Shown piece after piece: positions 7,880-16,399 of a DNA stretch of 64,000 bases. Both the position numbers and the translations under genes were made by a program. The stretch comes from Nostoc sp. UHCC 0702 (lineage in GTDB: Bacteria; Cyanobacteriota; Cyanobacteriia; Cyanobacteriales; Nostocaceae): assembly GCA_017164015.1 (NCBI GenBank), contig CP071065.1:8151501-8215500 (forward strand), read 5' to 3'. Numbering within the stretch: position 1 is the stretch's first letter; each line of letters opens with the position of its first letter. A model generated the notes under the pieces. That model searched no databases and was not told where the DNA came from. It saw only the letters and a program-made list of their open reading frames with translations.

Positions 7880-8275
7880 TTAGCGAGTTTTTTGATTAGC
7901 AATATACTTTTTGATTGTCTCACTTGAAGCATCCCCAGCCGTTCCACAAAAATAACTTCTTGTCCACATTGAGGGCAATCTTAATAAATGTGGAAACTCT
8001 TGCCTTAGTATCCTGGATGTATATCCCTTCAATCTAAACATAATTTGGTCTGGAGCTAAGGTCGGAGGACAGCTAACAAAAAGATGTACATGGTCTTCGA
8101 TAATTTCAAGAGCTAGAATCTCACACTCTAGCTCTTTTGTTTTTTCATAAAGCAATTCCTCAAGCCTGATAGCGACATTTCCAACTAATACTTTTTTGCG
8201 TCTTTTTGGTATCCACACGAAATGGTAATTAATCAGAGTGACTGATGTTGTCTTGTGCCTGTATTTTCCTGGCAT
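7880..8275 (-). CDS. tnpA: IS200/IS605 Y1 transposase TnpA
   Basis: A 131-residue single-strand transposase. The HUH motif is HVHLF (His62, His64), and the catalytic tyrosine is probably Tyr124 in IKKYIANQ; together these cut and rejoin single-stranded DNA at the element's hairpin ends. Full length for the family. It is transcribed away from tnpB. A perfect palindrome lies 27-45 bp upstream of its start codon, in the divergent promoter region. Confidence 0.93.
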   Translation of the reverse strand: MPGKYRHKTTSVTLINYHFVWIPKRRKKVLVGNVAIRLEELLYEKTKELECEILALEIIEDHVHLFVSCPPTLAPDQIMFRLKGYTSRILRQEFPHLLRLPSMWTRSYFCGTAGDASSETIKKYIANQKTR

Positions 8276-8301
8276 ATGTAAACTTTATATAAATTTATGG
8301 T

Positions 8302-8320
8302 CAATAGGTCGTACCTATTG
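8302..8320. promoter_or_regulatory. Palindromic operator candidate between tnpA and the passenger ORF
   Basis: CAATAGGT - CGT - ACCTATTG: 8-bp perfect arms with a 3-nt centre, midway between the divergent start codons at 8275 and 8370. The position fits a shared repressor site. No regulator is identified. Confidence 0.4.
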
Positions 8321-8369
8321 AGGATATTACACTAGAATAAAGAAAAGCATCTAATCAGGTCTAAATATT

Positions 8370-8597
8370 ATGCTTGCAGGTAAAAGTCCTATCAAGAGCT
8401 ACAAGAATAATGATGTTAAAGAAAGTGAATCCGTCAAAATAAGAGGCAAGTGGCTTTATGCGGTTCGGAACCAAGGTGAAGCACTTAATCTACTGGGTAA
8501 ATACTCAGTTCATGAATTAGGTTGGGGTTCTAGTTATTATGATTGCGATAGTTTTACAGCCCAAGAGAAAGCGTTACTAAAACAGACAATTAAATAA
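8370..8597 (+). CDS. Small hypothetical protein within the IS200/IS605 element
   Basis: A 75-residue basic protein starting MLAGKSPIKSYKNNDVKESE with a more conserved-looking C-terminal half (KWLYAVRNQGEALNLLGKYS, then GWGSSYYDCDSF). It lies between divergent tnpA and tnpB and stops 33 bp before tnpB, in the same direction. I do not recognise the family. It is not a fragment of TnpB or TnpA. It could be a regulator or a passenger gene; nothing in the sequence decides. Confidence 0.5.
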   Translation: MLAGKSPIKSYKNNDVKESESVKIRGKWLYAVRNQGEALNLLGKYSVHELGWGSSYYDCDSFTAQEKALLKQTIK

Positions 8598-8630
8598 TTT
8601 AATTACAGTAGAGATTATTAGGTTAAGCCC

Positions 8631-9809
8631 ATGCTGGTCTTAGAAGCTAAGTTAAAAGGTAAACAAAGTCAGTACCATTTAATAGATGAAGCTCTTAGAA
8701 CTGCTTTATTTATCCGCAACAAAGCTCTCAGACATTGGATGGACAATAGAGATATTGGCAAGAACGAACTGCAAAAACTTTGTGCTGTTTTAGCTAAAGA
8801 GTTTGATTTTGCAGACAAACTTAACTCTATGGCTCGTCAAGCTTCTGCTGATAGGGCATGGCTTGCAATTAAACGTTTTTACGATAATTGCAAAGCTAAG
8901 AAACTGGGCAATCAGGGATTTCCTAAATTTAAAAAACGTGGACATTCTGTAGAGTACAAAACGTCAGGATGGAAACTTTCTCTTGACAAAAAATACATTT
9001 CATTTAGTGATGGGTTTAATATCGGTAGGCTGAAATTAATTGGTACTCGTGACTTAAGTTTCTACTCTATCAAACAGATTAAGCGAGTCAGAATAGTTAA
9101 ACGTGCTGACGGTTATTTTTGTCAATTTTGTGTTGATGTTGAACGCACAGAACAGCATCAACACAATGGTAAACAAGTAGGAATTGATGTAGGACTCGAA
9201 TTTTTATACACTGATTCTGATGGTAAGACAGTTGAAAATCCCAGGCTATTACGTAAGTCTCAGAAGTCTTTGAAACGCAAACAGCGCAAAGCTTCTAAAT
9301 GTAAAAAAGGTTCTTATAATCGCCGCAAAGCTGTTAAAAAACTAGCTAAAAAGCACCTCAAGGTAAGTAGACAGAGGAAAGATTTTGCTGTTAAGACCGC
9401 GAGAACTCTAGTCCAGTCAAACGACTTGGTAGTTTATGAGGACTTGCAGGTGCGAAATATGGTTAAGAACCATCATTTAGCTAAATCTATCAGTGACGCT
9501 TCGTGGTCATTGTTCACTGATTGGGTGGACTACTATGCCAAAGTTTTTGGCACTTGGGCAATAGCAGTTGCACCTCACTACACATCTCAAGATTGCTCTG
9601 TTTGTGGAACACGAATAAAAAAATCTTTGTCCACTCGCACCCACAAATGCCATTCTTGCGGAACAGTGATGCACCGCGACCACAACGCAGCTAAACAAAT
9701 ATTAGCCAAGGGGATTAAAAATACGGGAGGGCATCCCGAAATCAACGCTTCTGGACAGAACAACCTCTATCTAGGTGGGGAAACTCCTCTAGACAAGTTG
9801 ACTGGTTGA
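8631..9809 (+). CDS. tnpB: TnpB RNA-guided endonuclease (IS605 OrfB family)
   Basis: A 392-residue TnpB. RuvC-like catalytic residues are the Asp in GIDVGLEF (about residue 187), the Glu in VVYEDLQV (about 271) and the Asp in MHRDHNAAKQI (about 349). A zinc ribbon lies between the last two (CSVCG ... CHSCG). The N-terminal nucleic-acid-binding domain is present and complete. TnpB proteins use an RNA from the transposon right end to cut matching DNA and so keep the element in the genome. Its 3' end overlaps the expected guide-RNA scaffold, which would run through the right-end hairpin into flanking DNA at 9848. All catalytic residues are kept, so it should be active. Confidence 0.93.
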   Translation: MLVLEAKLKGKQSQYHLIDEALRTALFIRNKALRHWMDNRDIGKNELQKLCAVLAKEFDFADKLNSMARQASADRAWLAIKRFYDNCKAKKLGNQGFPKFKKRGHSVEYKTSGWKLSLDKKYISFSDGFNIGRLKLIGTRDLSFYSIKQIKRVRIVKRADGYFCQFCVDVERTEQHQHNGKQVGIDVGLEFLYTDSDGKTVENPRLLRKSQKSLKRKQRKASKCKKGSYNRRKAVKKLAKKHLKVSRQRKDFAVKTARTLVQSNDLVVYEDLQVRNMVKNHHLAKSISDASWSLFTDWVDYYAKVFGTWAIAVAPHYTSQDCSVCGTRIKKSLSTRTHKCHSCGTVMHRDHNAAKQILAKGIKNTGGHPEINASGQNNLYLGGETPLDKLTG

Positions 9810-9867
9810 AAGAAGAATCCCACACCTTCAAGGTGTGGGAGTGTCAATAGAGTTAAATAAATACATT
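9700..9867 (+). ncRNA. Candidate TnpB guide RNA (omega/reRNA) at the IS right end
   Basis: By analogy with other TnpB elements the RNA overlaps the tnpB 3' end, includes the right-end hairpin (TCCCACACCTT at 9818-9828 with 9830-9840) and ends in about 20 nt of flanking DNA after TCAA (9844-9847). The hairpin and end are seen; the RNA and its 5' limit are inferred. Confidence 0.4.
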
Positions 9868-9873
9868 ACACTA

Positions 9874-10467
9874 ATGAACTGGCTAGCACACTTATTTTTA
9901 TCTGAACCTGATGTAGAAACTAGATTAGGTAATCTCTTAGCTGATATTGTGAAAGGGTCAGCTCGCCAATCATTAAATTATAATATCCGAAGAGGAATCG
10001 AATGTCATCAAGTAATTGATAAATTTACAGACAGCCACATTATTGTGCAACGCAGTAAACAGCGTATTGACTTAAACTACAGGCGATTTTCAGGAGTATT
10101 GGTAGATGTTTTTTACGACCACTTCCTAGCAAAAAATTGGTCTAAATATTCTAACGTCACTCTTGATGATTTTACAGCAGAAATTTACCAAACGTTTCGA
10201 GCTTATCAAGGTGAAATACCGACGATTGTTATTCAAGTAATTAATCGCGTCGCAGTTGAAGACTGGTTAGGAAATTACCGCAATTTGGTAGGTGTAGAAA
10301 ATACTTTAATCAGAATATCAAAACGGTTGTCAAAAAAGTGGAACAGGTCTTTTATATTAACTGATGCTGTGAGTGAACTCATAACTCACTATGATGCATT
10401 TGATTCTGACTTTCAACAGTTCTTTCCAGAATTATTTTTTCATGTGCAGAACTGGTATCTTGCTTAA
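9874..10467 (+). CDS. Acyl carrier protein phosphodiesterase-like protein (AcpH/DUF479)
   Basis: A 197-residue protein starting at ATG 9874 with MNWLAHLFLSEPDVETRLGN, the hallmark N-terminus of the AcpH family, followed by LADIVKG and a GIECHQVIDKFTDSH motif whose histidines and aspartates form the metal-binding HD-like site. E. coli AcpH removes 4'-phosphopantetheine from acyl carrier protein; cyanobacterial homologues are annotated by similarity. A longer frame begins inside the IS right end and is not used. The IS ends only 26 bp upstream, so the native promoter has been displaced, and expression may depend on tnpB readthrough. Confidence 0.85.
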   Translation: MNWLAHLFLSEPDVETRLGNLLADIVKGSARQSLNYNIRRGIECHQVIDKFTDSHIIVQRSKQRIDLNYRRFSGVLVDVFYDHFLAKNWSKYSNVTLDDFTAEIYQTFRAYQGEIPTIVIQVINRVAVEDWLGNYRNLVGVENTLIRISKRLSKKWNRSFILTDAVSELITHYDAFDSDFQQFFPELFFHVQNWYLA

Positions 10468-10487
10468 CTGACCCCAATTTTTTAAGG

Positions 10488-11255
10488 TTAAAAACCAAAA
10501 GCTAAAAATCCGCCATCGACTGTAATACATTGCCCAGTGATAAAAGATGCACCAGGCATACAAAGAAATGCGACTATACCTGCTACTTCTTCTGGTTGAC
10601 CAACCCGTCCCATCGGTGTTTGTGATAAAACTAATTTGAGAAAATCTTGGTTATCAAGTACAGATTCGGTGAGAGGCGTGCGAATAGCCCAAGGTGCAAC
10701 TGTATTTACTCTAATACGATCTGATGCCCATTCAACTGATAGCGATCGCGTTAGTTGATTGATAGCTGCTTTAGTCATACCATAGGGAGCGCCAGTGCGG
10801 TTCGACACCAAACCCGCTACGGAACTAATATTCACAATGCTGCTGTTTTCCCCAAATTGCAGGAGAGGATAAAACAAACGGCACATCTCGAAAATCGAGG
10901 TCTGATTTGTTTGAATGAGCGACTCATACTCAGCTTCAGTATATTCTACTACTTTTTTGCTGATATTGGTTCCCACATTATTCACCAAGATATCTAATTT
11001 ATCCCAAGTTTTGCTAACTTGCTCAAAGATAAATTGGCGACCATTAGGTGTTGCAACATCTGCGGTAATTCCATAAGCAGGTAATCCTGCTTTTTGCCAG
11101 ATAGTTAGTTGTTGATCAATATCCTGAGAATTTCGTGCCACAATAGTGACTTCTGCACCAAGAGATAAGAATTCATTGGCAATAGCTAGTCCAATGCCTT
11201 TGGTAGCGCCTGTCACCAGTGCTTTCTTTCCTGTCAGTGTCCAGCGATCGCTCAT
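10488..11255 (-). CDS. Short-chain dehydrogenase/reductase (tropinone-reductase-like)
   Basis: A 255-residue classical SDR. The nucleotide-binding motif is TGATKGIG (residues 15-22), NNVG follows, and the catalytic Ser-Tyr-Lys are in NISSVAG and YGMTK. The C-terminal segment GQCITVDGGFLAFGF is typical. An arginine just after the second beta-strand (VARN) suggests NADP(H). The overall pattern resembles tropinone-reductase-like SDRs; the substrate is not known. It is convergent with the acpH-like gene, with 20 bp between stops. Confidence 0.88.
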   Translation of the reverse strand: MSDRWTLTGKKALVTGATKGIGLAIANEFLSLGAEVTIVARNSQDIDQQLTIWQKAGLPAYGITADVATPNGRQFIFEQVSKTWDKLDILVNNVGTNISKKVVEYTEAEYESLIQTNQTSIFEMCRLFYPLLQFGENSSIVNISSVAGLVSNRTGAPYGMTKAAINQLTRSLSVEWASDRIRVNTVAPWAIRTPLTESVLDNQDFLKLVLSQTPMGRVGQPEEVAGIVAFLCMPGASFITGQCITVDGGFLAFGF

Positions 11256-11497
11256 TGGTAATTCTGCTAATTTCTAATTGTCAGACTAAGCTAATGTGTG
11301 TCCAAATTGCAAATTATCTGGTTTACGACTGTCATTAGTCCAAAGTCCAATTGTAAATACAAATGACTAATGACAAAGAACGACCACATAAGTAGTTAAT
11401 GCGATCGCTTTTTGTTGTAACCTAAATGAGCCTACTCCATAAACTATTGGCAAGATTTTATTCCAAGTCACAACTGAGCTAACCCACTGACAAACTC

Positions 11498-12118
11498 ATG
11501 TTTTCTTTAAATTCCCTGGAAAGTCAACTCCAGCACTGGGACAAAATCATCCGCAATCAACCAACAAATCCTAATGCTTACATTAGACGCGGTATGGTTA
11601 ACTTTCAGATGGCAAAGATTGATGCATCTATTCAAGATTTTGACATGGCAGAGCAGTTAGATAACCAACTTAAACCTTACTTATGGCAGCGTGGTTTATC
11701 TTACTACTATGCAGAAAGATTTACTGAAGGCGCTCAACAGTTTGAAATAGATTTGACTGTTAACGCCCAAGATGTGGAAGAGACAGTATGGCGATATCTC
11801 TGCATGGCGCGTGTGCTGGGTGTTAAAGAAGCACGCAATTCCTTATTAACTGTAAAAAATGACCCCCGACGCATCATGCAAACTGTCTACAATTTATATG
11901 CCGGAAATTGTACACCAGATGATGTTTTAACTGTTGGTCAGTCAGAAGGCGATCGCGGTAATTTTTACAGCCATCTTTACCTAGGATTGTATTACGAAGC
12001 CGAGAATAATCTTGATTTAGCTCGAGAATACATAGTTAAGGCTGCTGATAATTATAAAATTGATGATTATATGTGGTATTTAGCACAGGTACACAAAAAG
12101 TTGCGAGGCTGGGCATAG
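11498..12118 (+). CDS. TPR-repeat protein
   Basis: A 206-residue soluble protein. An N-terminal TPR pair (IIRNQPTNPNAYIRRGMVNF, then AKIDASIQDFDMAEQLD) is followed by YYAERFTEGAQQFEIDL and a C-terminal pair (YLGLYYEAENNLDLAREYIV). No signal peptide. It is probably a protein-interaction module; similar stand-alone TPR proteins are widespread in cyanobacteria and plastids. A terminator-like hairpin lies about 150 bp downstream. No gene partner is evident. Confidence 0.8.
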   Translation: MFSLNSLESQLQHWDKIIRNQPTNPNAYIRRGMVNFQMAKIDASIQDFDMAEQLDNQLKPYLWQRGLSYYYAERFTEGAQQFEIDLTVNAQDVEETVWRYLCMARVLGVKEARNSLLTVKNDPRRIMQTVYNLYAGNCTPDDVLTVGQSEGDRGNFYSHLYLGLYYEAENNLDLAREYIVKAADNYKIDDYMWYLAQVHKKLRGWA

Positions 12119-12486
12119 TCCAGTAGATGATGATTTAAGGAATGCTCATATACTTAGTTTATCTTCACTTTGAAACACTTACTGAAAAATGCAAGTCTAA
12201 ATAAGTTGCTAAGTATAGACAGGGTAATAGAAGTTTCCGCACTTGAGTAGTGACATAGATACTAATTAATAGCCTCAAAGATTTCATGAGGCCTTTTCTT
12301 ATGGAAATCAGCACAAGTAATCAAAAAGTAAGAATGGGATTTTATAATTTAGCTGAAAATCACTATAGATAAAGGTTTTGATAGGCTCAACTGTTCACTG
12401 TTCTTGCGAGGTAAAGGCTGGGGGAGAAATGAGATAATTAACAATATGTTATTAGTTTGCTATTAAAATATTATACAAAAGCTAAT
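12119..12486. other. Intergenic region between TPR gene and toxin gene
   Basis: 368 bp separate the convergent TPR and toxin stop codons. Apart from the hairpin at 12272-12297 I see nothing coding or repeated; the stretch is AT-rich. Confidence 0.5.
12272..12297 (+). terminator. Terminator-like hairpin
   Basis: GCCTCA (12272-12277) and TGAGGC (12287-12292) form a 6-bp stem followed by CTTTTC. It could end the TPR transcript from the left, though 150 bp from the stop codon. Confidence 0.4.
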
Positions 12487-12930
12487 TTAGAAAATTAACG
12501 TTTCTAACTTTGCTTGCACTTCTTCTATTAAATCTGTTGAAACAGTTTCAACAAATTTTACTTTTCTAGCTTTCCAGTCAAGTGTTTTAATTTGATCAGC
12601 TAGTACAACTCCTTCTGTTTTCATGTCTTCAGTAAGCGTAACTTCAAATTTAAGTCCTTTTGATTTACTAGTTATGGGACACGCCAAAACTAGAGAAGAC
12701 ATTTGATTGTATTTAATTGGAGATATAACGAGAACAGGGCTACCGCCCTGTTGTTCGCGTCCTTGTTGTTGAAGCTCATTATTCAGCGTTACAGCAATGT
12801 CTTCAAATGACATTCCAGCTTTGTGAAGGGCAAATGCACGCTGAATTGAATCAACAGTAAACTGTTTCTCTGCTCCAAATTCTAACTTGATAATATCTCC
12901 TCTTTCAGGAAAATATGGTTTAACTACCAA
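12487..12930 (-). CDS. MazF/PemK-type toxin with an internal insertion
   Basis: A 147-residue member of the MazF/PemK endoribonuclease family. The first strand RGDIIKLEFG (residues 10-19) and the second block GGSPVLVISPIKYNQMSSLVLACPITSK (about 62-90) are typical, as is the C-terminal VLADQIKTLDWKARKVKFVE. Between these blocks lie about 40 extra residues containing AFALHKAGMSFEDIAVTLN, which has a helix-turn-helix-like pattern; usual family length is about 110. MazF toxins cut mRNA and are neutralised by the partner antitoxin. The start is TTG at 12930, overlapping the antitoxin stop by 7 nt, implying translational coupling. Confidence 0.85.
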   Translation of the reverse strand: MVVKPYFPERGDIIKLEFGAEKQFTVDSIQRAFALHKAGMSFEDIAVTLNNELQQQGREQQGGSPVLVISPIKYNQMSSLVLACPITSKSKGLKFEVTLTEDMKTEGVVLADQIKTLDWKARKVKFVETVSTDLIEEVQAKLETLIF

Positions 12931-13166
12931 TCTTCATTCCCCACAGCATTGCCAGTTTGAAATTCAGAATGAAAATTCTCAGGAGTCATCCCTTCCAATA
13001 ACTCATCAAGAGTATATTTTCTTCTTTTTTGTGGCGTGATAATAATGCTGTTTCCTTCTACGGAAAAATCTATACCGATGCCCTCAGTTACGTGTGCTTG
13101 TTCAGCTACCGATTTTGGAATCCTGATAGCTAAACTATTTCCCCATTTAGCAACAACAGCTGTCAT
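12924..13166 (-). CDS. MazE/AbrB-type antitoxin
   Basis: An 80-residue protein beginning MTAVVAKWGNSLAIRIPKSV, the classical SpoVT/AbrB swapped-hairpin DNA-binding domain of MazE (strand, G-N-S-L-A-I-R-I-P, helix). The C-terminal tail (YTLDELLEGMTPENFHSEF) is acidic and would wrap around the toxin. The ATG at 13166 is chosen because GGAG lies 6 nt upstream; a TTG four codons earlier would put that sequence inside the gene. It is the first gene of the pair, as usual, and probably represses the operon; a palindrome about 120 bp upstream is a possible operator. Confidence 0.9.
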   Translation of the reverse strand: MTAVVAKWGNSLAIRIPKSVAEQAHVTEGIGIDFSVEGNSIIITPQKRRKYTLDELLEGMTPENFHSEFQTGNAVGNEDW

Positions 13167-13850
13167 AGTTAGCTCCAAAATAATTTCGTGAAAACTTATA
13201 CGTTTAGGCTTCAGCCTTCTTAGTCAAAGCAAAATGCTGTTATATGTCTGACGTATATACTTTGAAGATACACATTAATCTACAGGGTGTCAACACCCTC
13301 GTATTTATTTATAAATTTCAGTATAAAAAATACTGTATTTCAAAAATTAGCCGCGACCGAGCAAGGAAGTTGAACAGTTGCTCCTGTTCATAATCCTTAT
13401 CAATGGCGCTTTTGGGCGAGTCAATCAATTTCATTTCTTACAGGGCTTTCTTAAAAATGATCTATTCCATAAATTATTTTATCATTATTAATAGATGAGC
13501 ATTGATTAACATCTATGTATTGCGCTCACCTCCGTTCTTGCGATCGCGGGTTAATGAGTGTATGCCGACGATCATGTTTGGCACATAACTAGTAGTCAGG
13601 TGTCGGCTCCCGCTGATGGGGAGCTGCAACTATTAAGCCTTACTGGGTTACTGACCATTGATGCTGTCAGTGTCTGTTTGAATGGAAAGAATTTCTTGCT
13701 TGAAAAGGCCACTCTTTACGCCACGCTCTCCCCCAATCGCGGTAGACTTTCTGTAATTTGAAACTTTTTACCGAATGTTAGCAATGGCTTCCACATCGCT
13801 GTTAATGTTTAGCGTTGTGGCAGTTGCGATCGCACCCCAACCGCCTACAA
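13167..13850. other. Long intergenic region upstream of the toxin-antitoxin pair
   Basis: 684 bp. It contains the palindrome AGGGTGT-CA-ACACCCT at 13284-13299, a possible antitoxin operator, and short open frames at 13558-13761 and 13775-13858 that show no coding features. Nothing else is recognised. Confidence 0.5.
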
Positions 13851-14939
13851 TTACTTAAAAGTACAAGCGATCGCTAGTTCTGCATGTCGCAACAATGTAT
13901 CCTTGTCAAGAGTATGCACTGAATATTGCGGTGTCAGCGCCAGTAATTTCTCGATTCTATTTTTCGCCGCTTCCACTACAGATTCATCAAGGCTACCTTT
14001 CTCTAAGGAATCTAAAAAATCTTCAGCCATATCATAGGTACGTTCCAAAGTTGATGAATTGATGTTGCGTGAGACAATAAATAAATCGCAACCAGCTTGA
14101 AATGCCCGCGCTACAGTACCACTTTGAGTAAACATGTCTGAGACAGCTTTCATATCTAAGTCATCAGACACAACCACTCCCTCAAAGCCAAGTTCTTGGC
14201 GGAGTATGTTTTTGAGGATAGCTTGGGAAAGTGTCGCCGGCACATCAGGATCTATCTTGGGAAACAAGATGTGAGCTGTCATAATTAAAGGAATCTGCGC
14301 TTCAATTAAAGTTTTGAAAGGTATCAGTTCCCGAATTCGCAAATCTTCTAAAGTCAGATTCAATGACGGTAACTCGATGTGAGAGTCTTGGCTTGTGTCT
14401 CCATGTCCGGGAAAGTGCTTGGCGCATCCCAAAATTCCGGATTCTTGCAGCCCCAAGTAGTATTCAAGCGCACCTTGTGCAGCAGTTTCGGGAGTGCTAC
14501 CAAAGGCGCGAGGCCCAATCACTGGGTTTTGGGGATGGGAAAAAATATCTGCAACAGGTGCCCAGGATAAATTTATCCCCAGTGATTTTAGTTCTAAGGC
14601 TGTTGCTTTTGCTACCTCACGCGAGTGCGATCGCCACAACAAAGCATAAGGAAATCGTGTGATTGGTAACGGTGTGCGAACAACACGCCCTCCTTCATGA
14701 TCTAAAGTTATGAACATCAAGTCACGTTCAGTGTATTGTCGTATCTGCTGGTTTAGCTGCTGGAAGCTTTCTAACCAAACCTCATAGGGGGTGCCATCAA
14801 GAAAGTTTTTAGCGAAAAATATCACGCCAACAGGTTTTAATTCGCTGATTGCACGTTTATCATCATCGCTTAATGTAGTACCAGAAATACCTATAATTAA
14901 GTGGTGTCCAAAGCGCTGTAACTTATGTGATGCTGCCAT
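13851..14939 (-). CDS. nagZ: Beta-N-acetylhexosaminidase, glycoside hydrolase family 3 (NagZ-like)
   Basis: A 362-residue single-domain GH3 enzyme. The family signature KHFPGHGDTSQDSH (about residues 178-191) carries the Lys-His of the substrate site and the flexible-loop Asp-His pair that acts as acid/base in NagZ. VVSDDLDMKA (about 256-265) carries the nucleophile Asp. NagZ removes N-acetylglucosamine from muropeptides in peptidoglycan recycling. No signal peptide is visible (MAASHKLQRFGHHLIIGISG), consistent with cytoplasmic action. It lacks the C-terminal domain of large GH3 enzymes. It is divergent from the PhyH-like gene, with 500 bp between them. Confidence 0.92.
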   Translation of the reverse strand: MAASHKLQRFGHHLIIGISGTTLSDDDKRAISELKPVGVIFFAKNFLDGTPYEVWLESFQQLNQQIRQYTERDLMFITLDHEGGRVVRTPLPITRFPYALLWRSHSREVAKATALELKSLGINLSWAPVADIFSHPQNPVIGPRAFGSTPETAAQGALEYYLGLQESGILGCAKHFPGHGDTSQDSHIELPSLNLTLEDLRIRELIPFKTLIEAQIPLIMTAHILFPKIDPDVPATLSQAILKNILRQELGFEGVVVSDDLDMKAVSDMFTQSGTVARAFQAGCDLFIVSRNINSSTLERTYDMAEDFLDSLEKGSLDESVVEAAKNRIEKLLALTPQYSVHTLDKDTLLRHAELAIACTFK

Positions 14940-15439
14940 AATGCTTTACCTACGGTTGTGTAGCAAACAACTATAATTTTCAACCTTAAGGATATTAGCC
15001 CCGATTCTACACCCTGAAGCAGCATTTTATAAAGAAATGTAACTGATAATTATTCACTGTCAAAACAGTATCTAATCCCTAAATTCGCTCCTTAAGCGCT
15101 GGCTCACCGCTTTGCGTATACATGAATTGTTGCAGAGAGCATGTAGTTTTGCGTAAGTCCTAAAAGGAGTCTCTTCTTAATTCTCATTTTTCTGAGAATT
15201 AATCTCATTTTGTCAAACTTAGAAGCCCTATTTTGCCTCATTTTCCAGTAACTCTTGACAAAATAACTTTTTTATACAAAGAAATAATAAACTAACTATG
15301 ATTTTGTAGCGTAATTGACCATTATCCGCTAATATTTTATTATTGCTATTTACGTATTATTACTTAAATAAATGCCGACTTATTAATCCACAAAAATATT
15401 TGTGCCATAGCTTATTGCTGTTTTTATTTCAGAAAGCTT
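14940..15439. other. Divergent intergenic region
   Basis: 500 bp between nagZ and the PhyH-like gene, AT-rich, holding both promoters. A direct TTCTCATTTTTC/TTAATCTCATTTTG stretch near 15180-15215 is the only pattern noted; no ORF or known repeat. Confidence 0.45.
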
Positions 15440-16399
15440 ATGTCTATTAATTTGTTAAATAACAGCCTGGAGAACCTCTTTACAAAAATTTATGAAAATT
15501 TATATGAAAATTACAAGGGATTAACTCAAAATCCGAGATGGCTTTTGATGCGTAAAGTTGCTCGATTTCAGATTGGGCGAGTCATAATGTTATTTTTCTT
15601 AAAACGCTCATCTCAATCATATTTAACATTGATAAATGAAAATAATTCTTGTTTTGAAGATATTAATGTAGATACAATTGTTAATAAATTAAAAGCTGAA
15701 GGTTTATATTTAGGTCTTAACCTTCCTCCAGAGATGATTCAAGAAATCATTGAATTTGCCAAATCAACAGCTTGTTATGGAAATCGTAAATCAGATTTAG
15801 GTTTTTATTATCATCAAAAACAGCAAGCAGAGAAAAAAATAAACAAGCATTTTATTACAGGTAACTATTTCAACACAGCTTTGCTATGTCCAGCCATTAA
15901 AAAGCTACAAAATGATCCAAAGTTATTAGCAATAGCTGCTAGATATTTAGGCGCTCAACCAATACACCAAGGTAATCATTTGTGGTGGAGTTTTGTCGGG
16001 GAAACAACATATAGAGAACAAAGCCAAGCTGCTCAATTTTTCCACTATGATTTGGATGATTACCGCTTTGTAAAATTTTTCTTTTATTTGACCGATGTAG
16101 ATGAAAAGACTGGCCCCCATGTCTGTGTTCGTGGTAGCCATAATAAAAAAAAGTTGTCACATCTTTGTCTACGGAAAAGAGAAACAGACAAAGATATAAT
16201 TGATTATTATGGTATGGATTCTTTAGTGAAGATTTTGGGTAAAGCTGGTTTTGGATTTGTAGAAGATCCACTTTGTTTCCATAAAGGCATACCTCCTACT
16301 CATAAAGACCGCTTAATTCTACAAATAGAATTCGCTACAACAGACTATAATATGCAACATGATCTTAGAGAAACTTCTCTATTAAGATGTATTCCGTAG
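15440..16399 (+). CDS. Phytanoyl-CoA dioxygenase (PhyH)-like protein
   Basis: A 319-residue protein. The Fe(II)-binding motif H-x-D is visible in FFHYDLDDYRF (about residues 200-210), and the distal His and 2-oxoglutarate-binding Arg are in CFHKGIPPTHKDRLILQIEF (about 280-299). FYLTDVDEKTGPHVCVRGSH is the usual strand between them. PhyH-like enzymes are 2-oxoglutarate-dependent oxygenases, many acting in secondary metabolism or on lipids; the substrate is unknown. The first 90 residues (basic, LLMRKVARFQIGRVIMLFFL) are outside the core. The gene is AT-richer than its neighbours and flanked by long gaps, which may suggest transfer. Confidence 0.78.
   Translation: MSINLLNNSLENLFTKIYENLYENYKGLTQNPRWLLMRKVARFQIGRVIMLFFLKRSSQSYLTLINENNSCFEDINVDTIVNKLKAEGLYLGLNLPPEMIQEIIEFAKSTACYGNRKSDLGFYYHQKQQAEKKINKHFITGNYFNTALLCPAIKKLQNDPKLLAIAARYLGAQPIHQGNHLWWSFVGETTYREQSQAAQFFHYDLDDYRFVKFFFYLTDVDEKTGPHVCVRGSHNKKKLSHLCLRKRETDKDIIDYYGMDSLVKILGKAGFGFVEDPLCFHKGIPPTHKDRLILQIEFATTDYNMQHDLRETSLLRCIP

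Larger units (their letters stand above)
7638..9847. mobile_element. IS200/IS605-family element with divergent tnpA and tnpB
   Basis: It contains a Y1 transposase on the minus strand, a 75-residue ORF and a tnpB on the plus strand. The right end carries a perfect hairpin (9818-9840) followed by GTGTCAA, resembling the TCAA right cleavage site of IS608-like elements. On the left, TTAC (7634-7637) precedes a subterminal hairpin (7656-7716), also as in IS608. The left boundary is inferred; the right is better supported. The whole element seems intact and potentially mobile. Confidence 0.7.

Noticed and set aside
7617..7947. Open frames across the hairpin cluster left of tnpA
   Set aside because: They are created by inverted repeats and poly-A/T runs on both strands; composition is not protein-like.
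13558..13858. Two short open frames (67 and 27 codons) before nagZ
   Set aside because: Neither has a ribosome-binding site or a recognisable domain; the second is hydrophobic but overlaps the nagZ 3' end. Not supported as genes.
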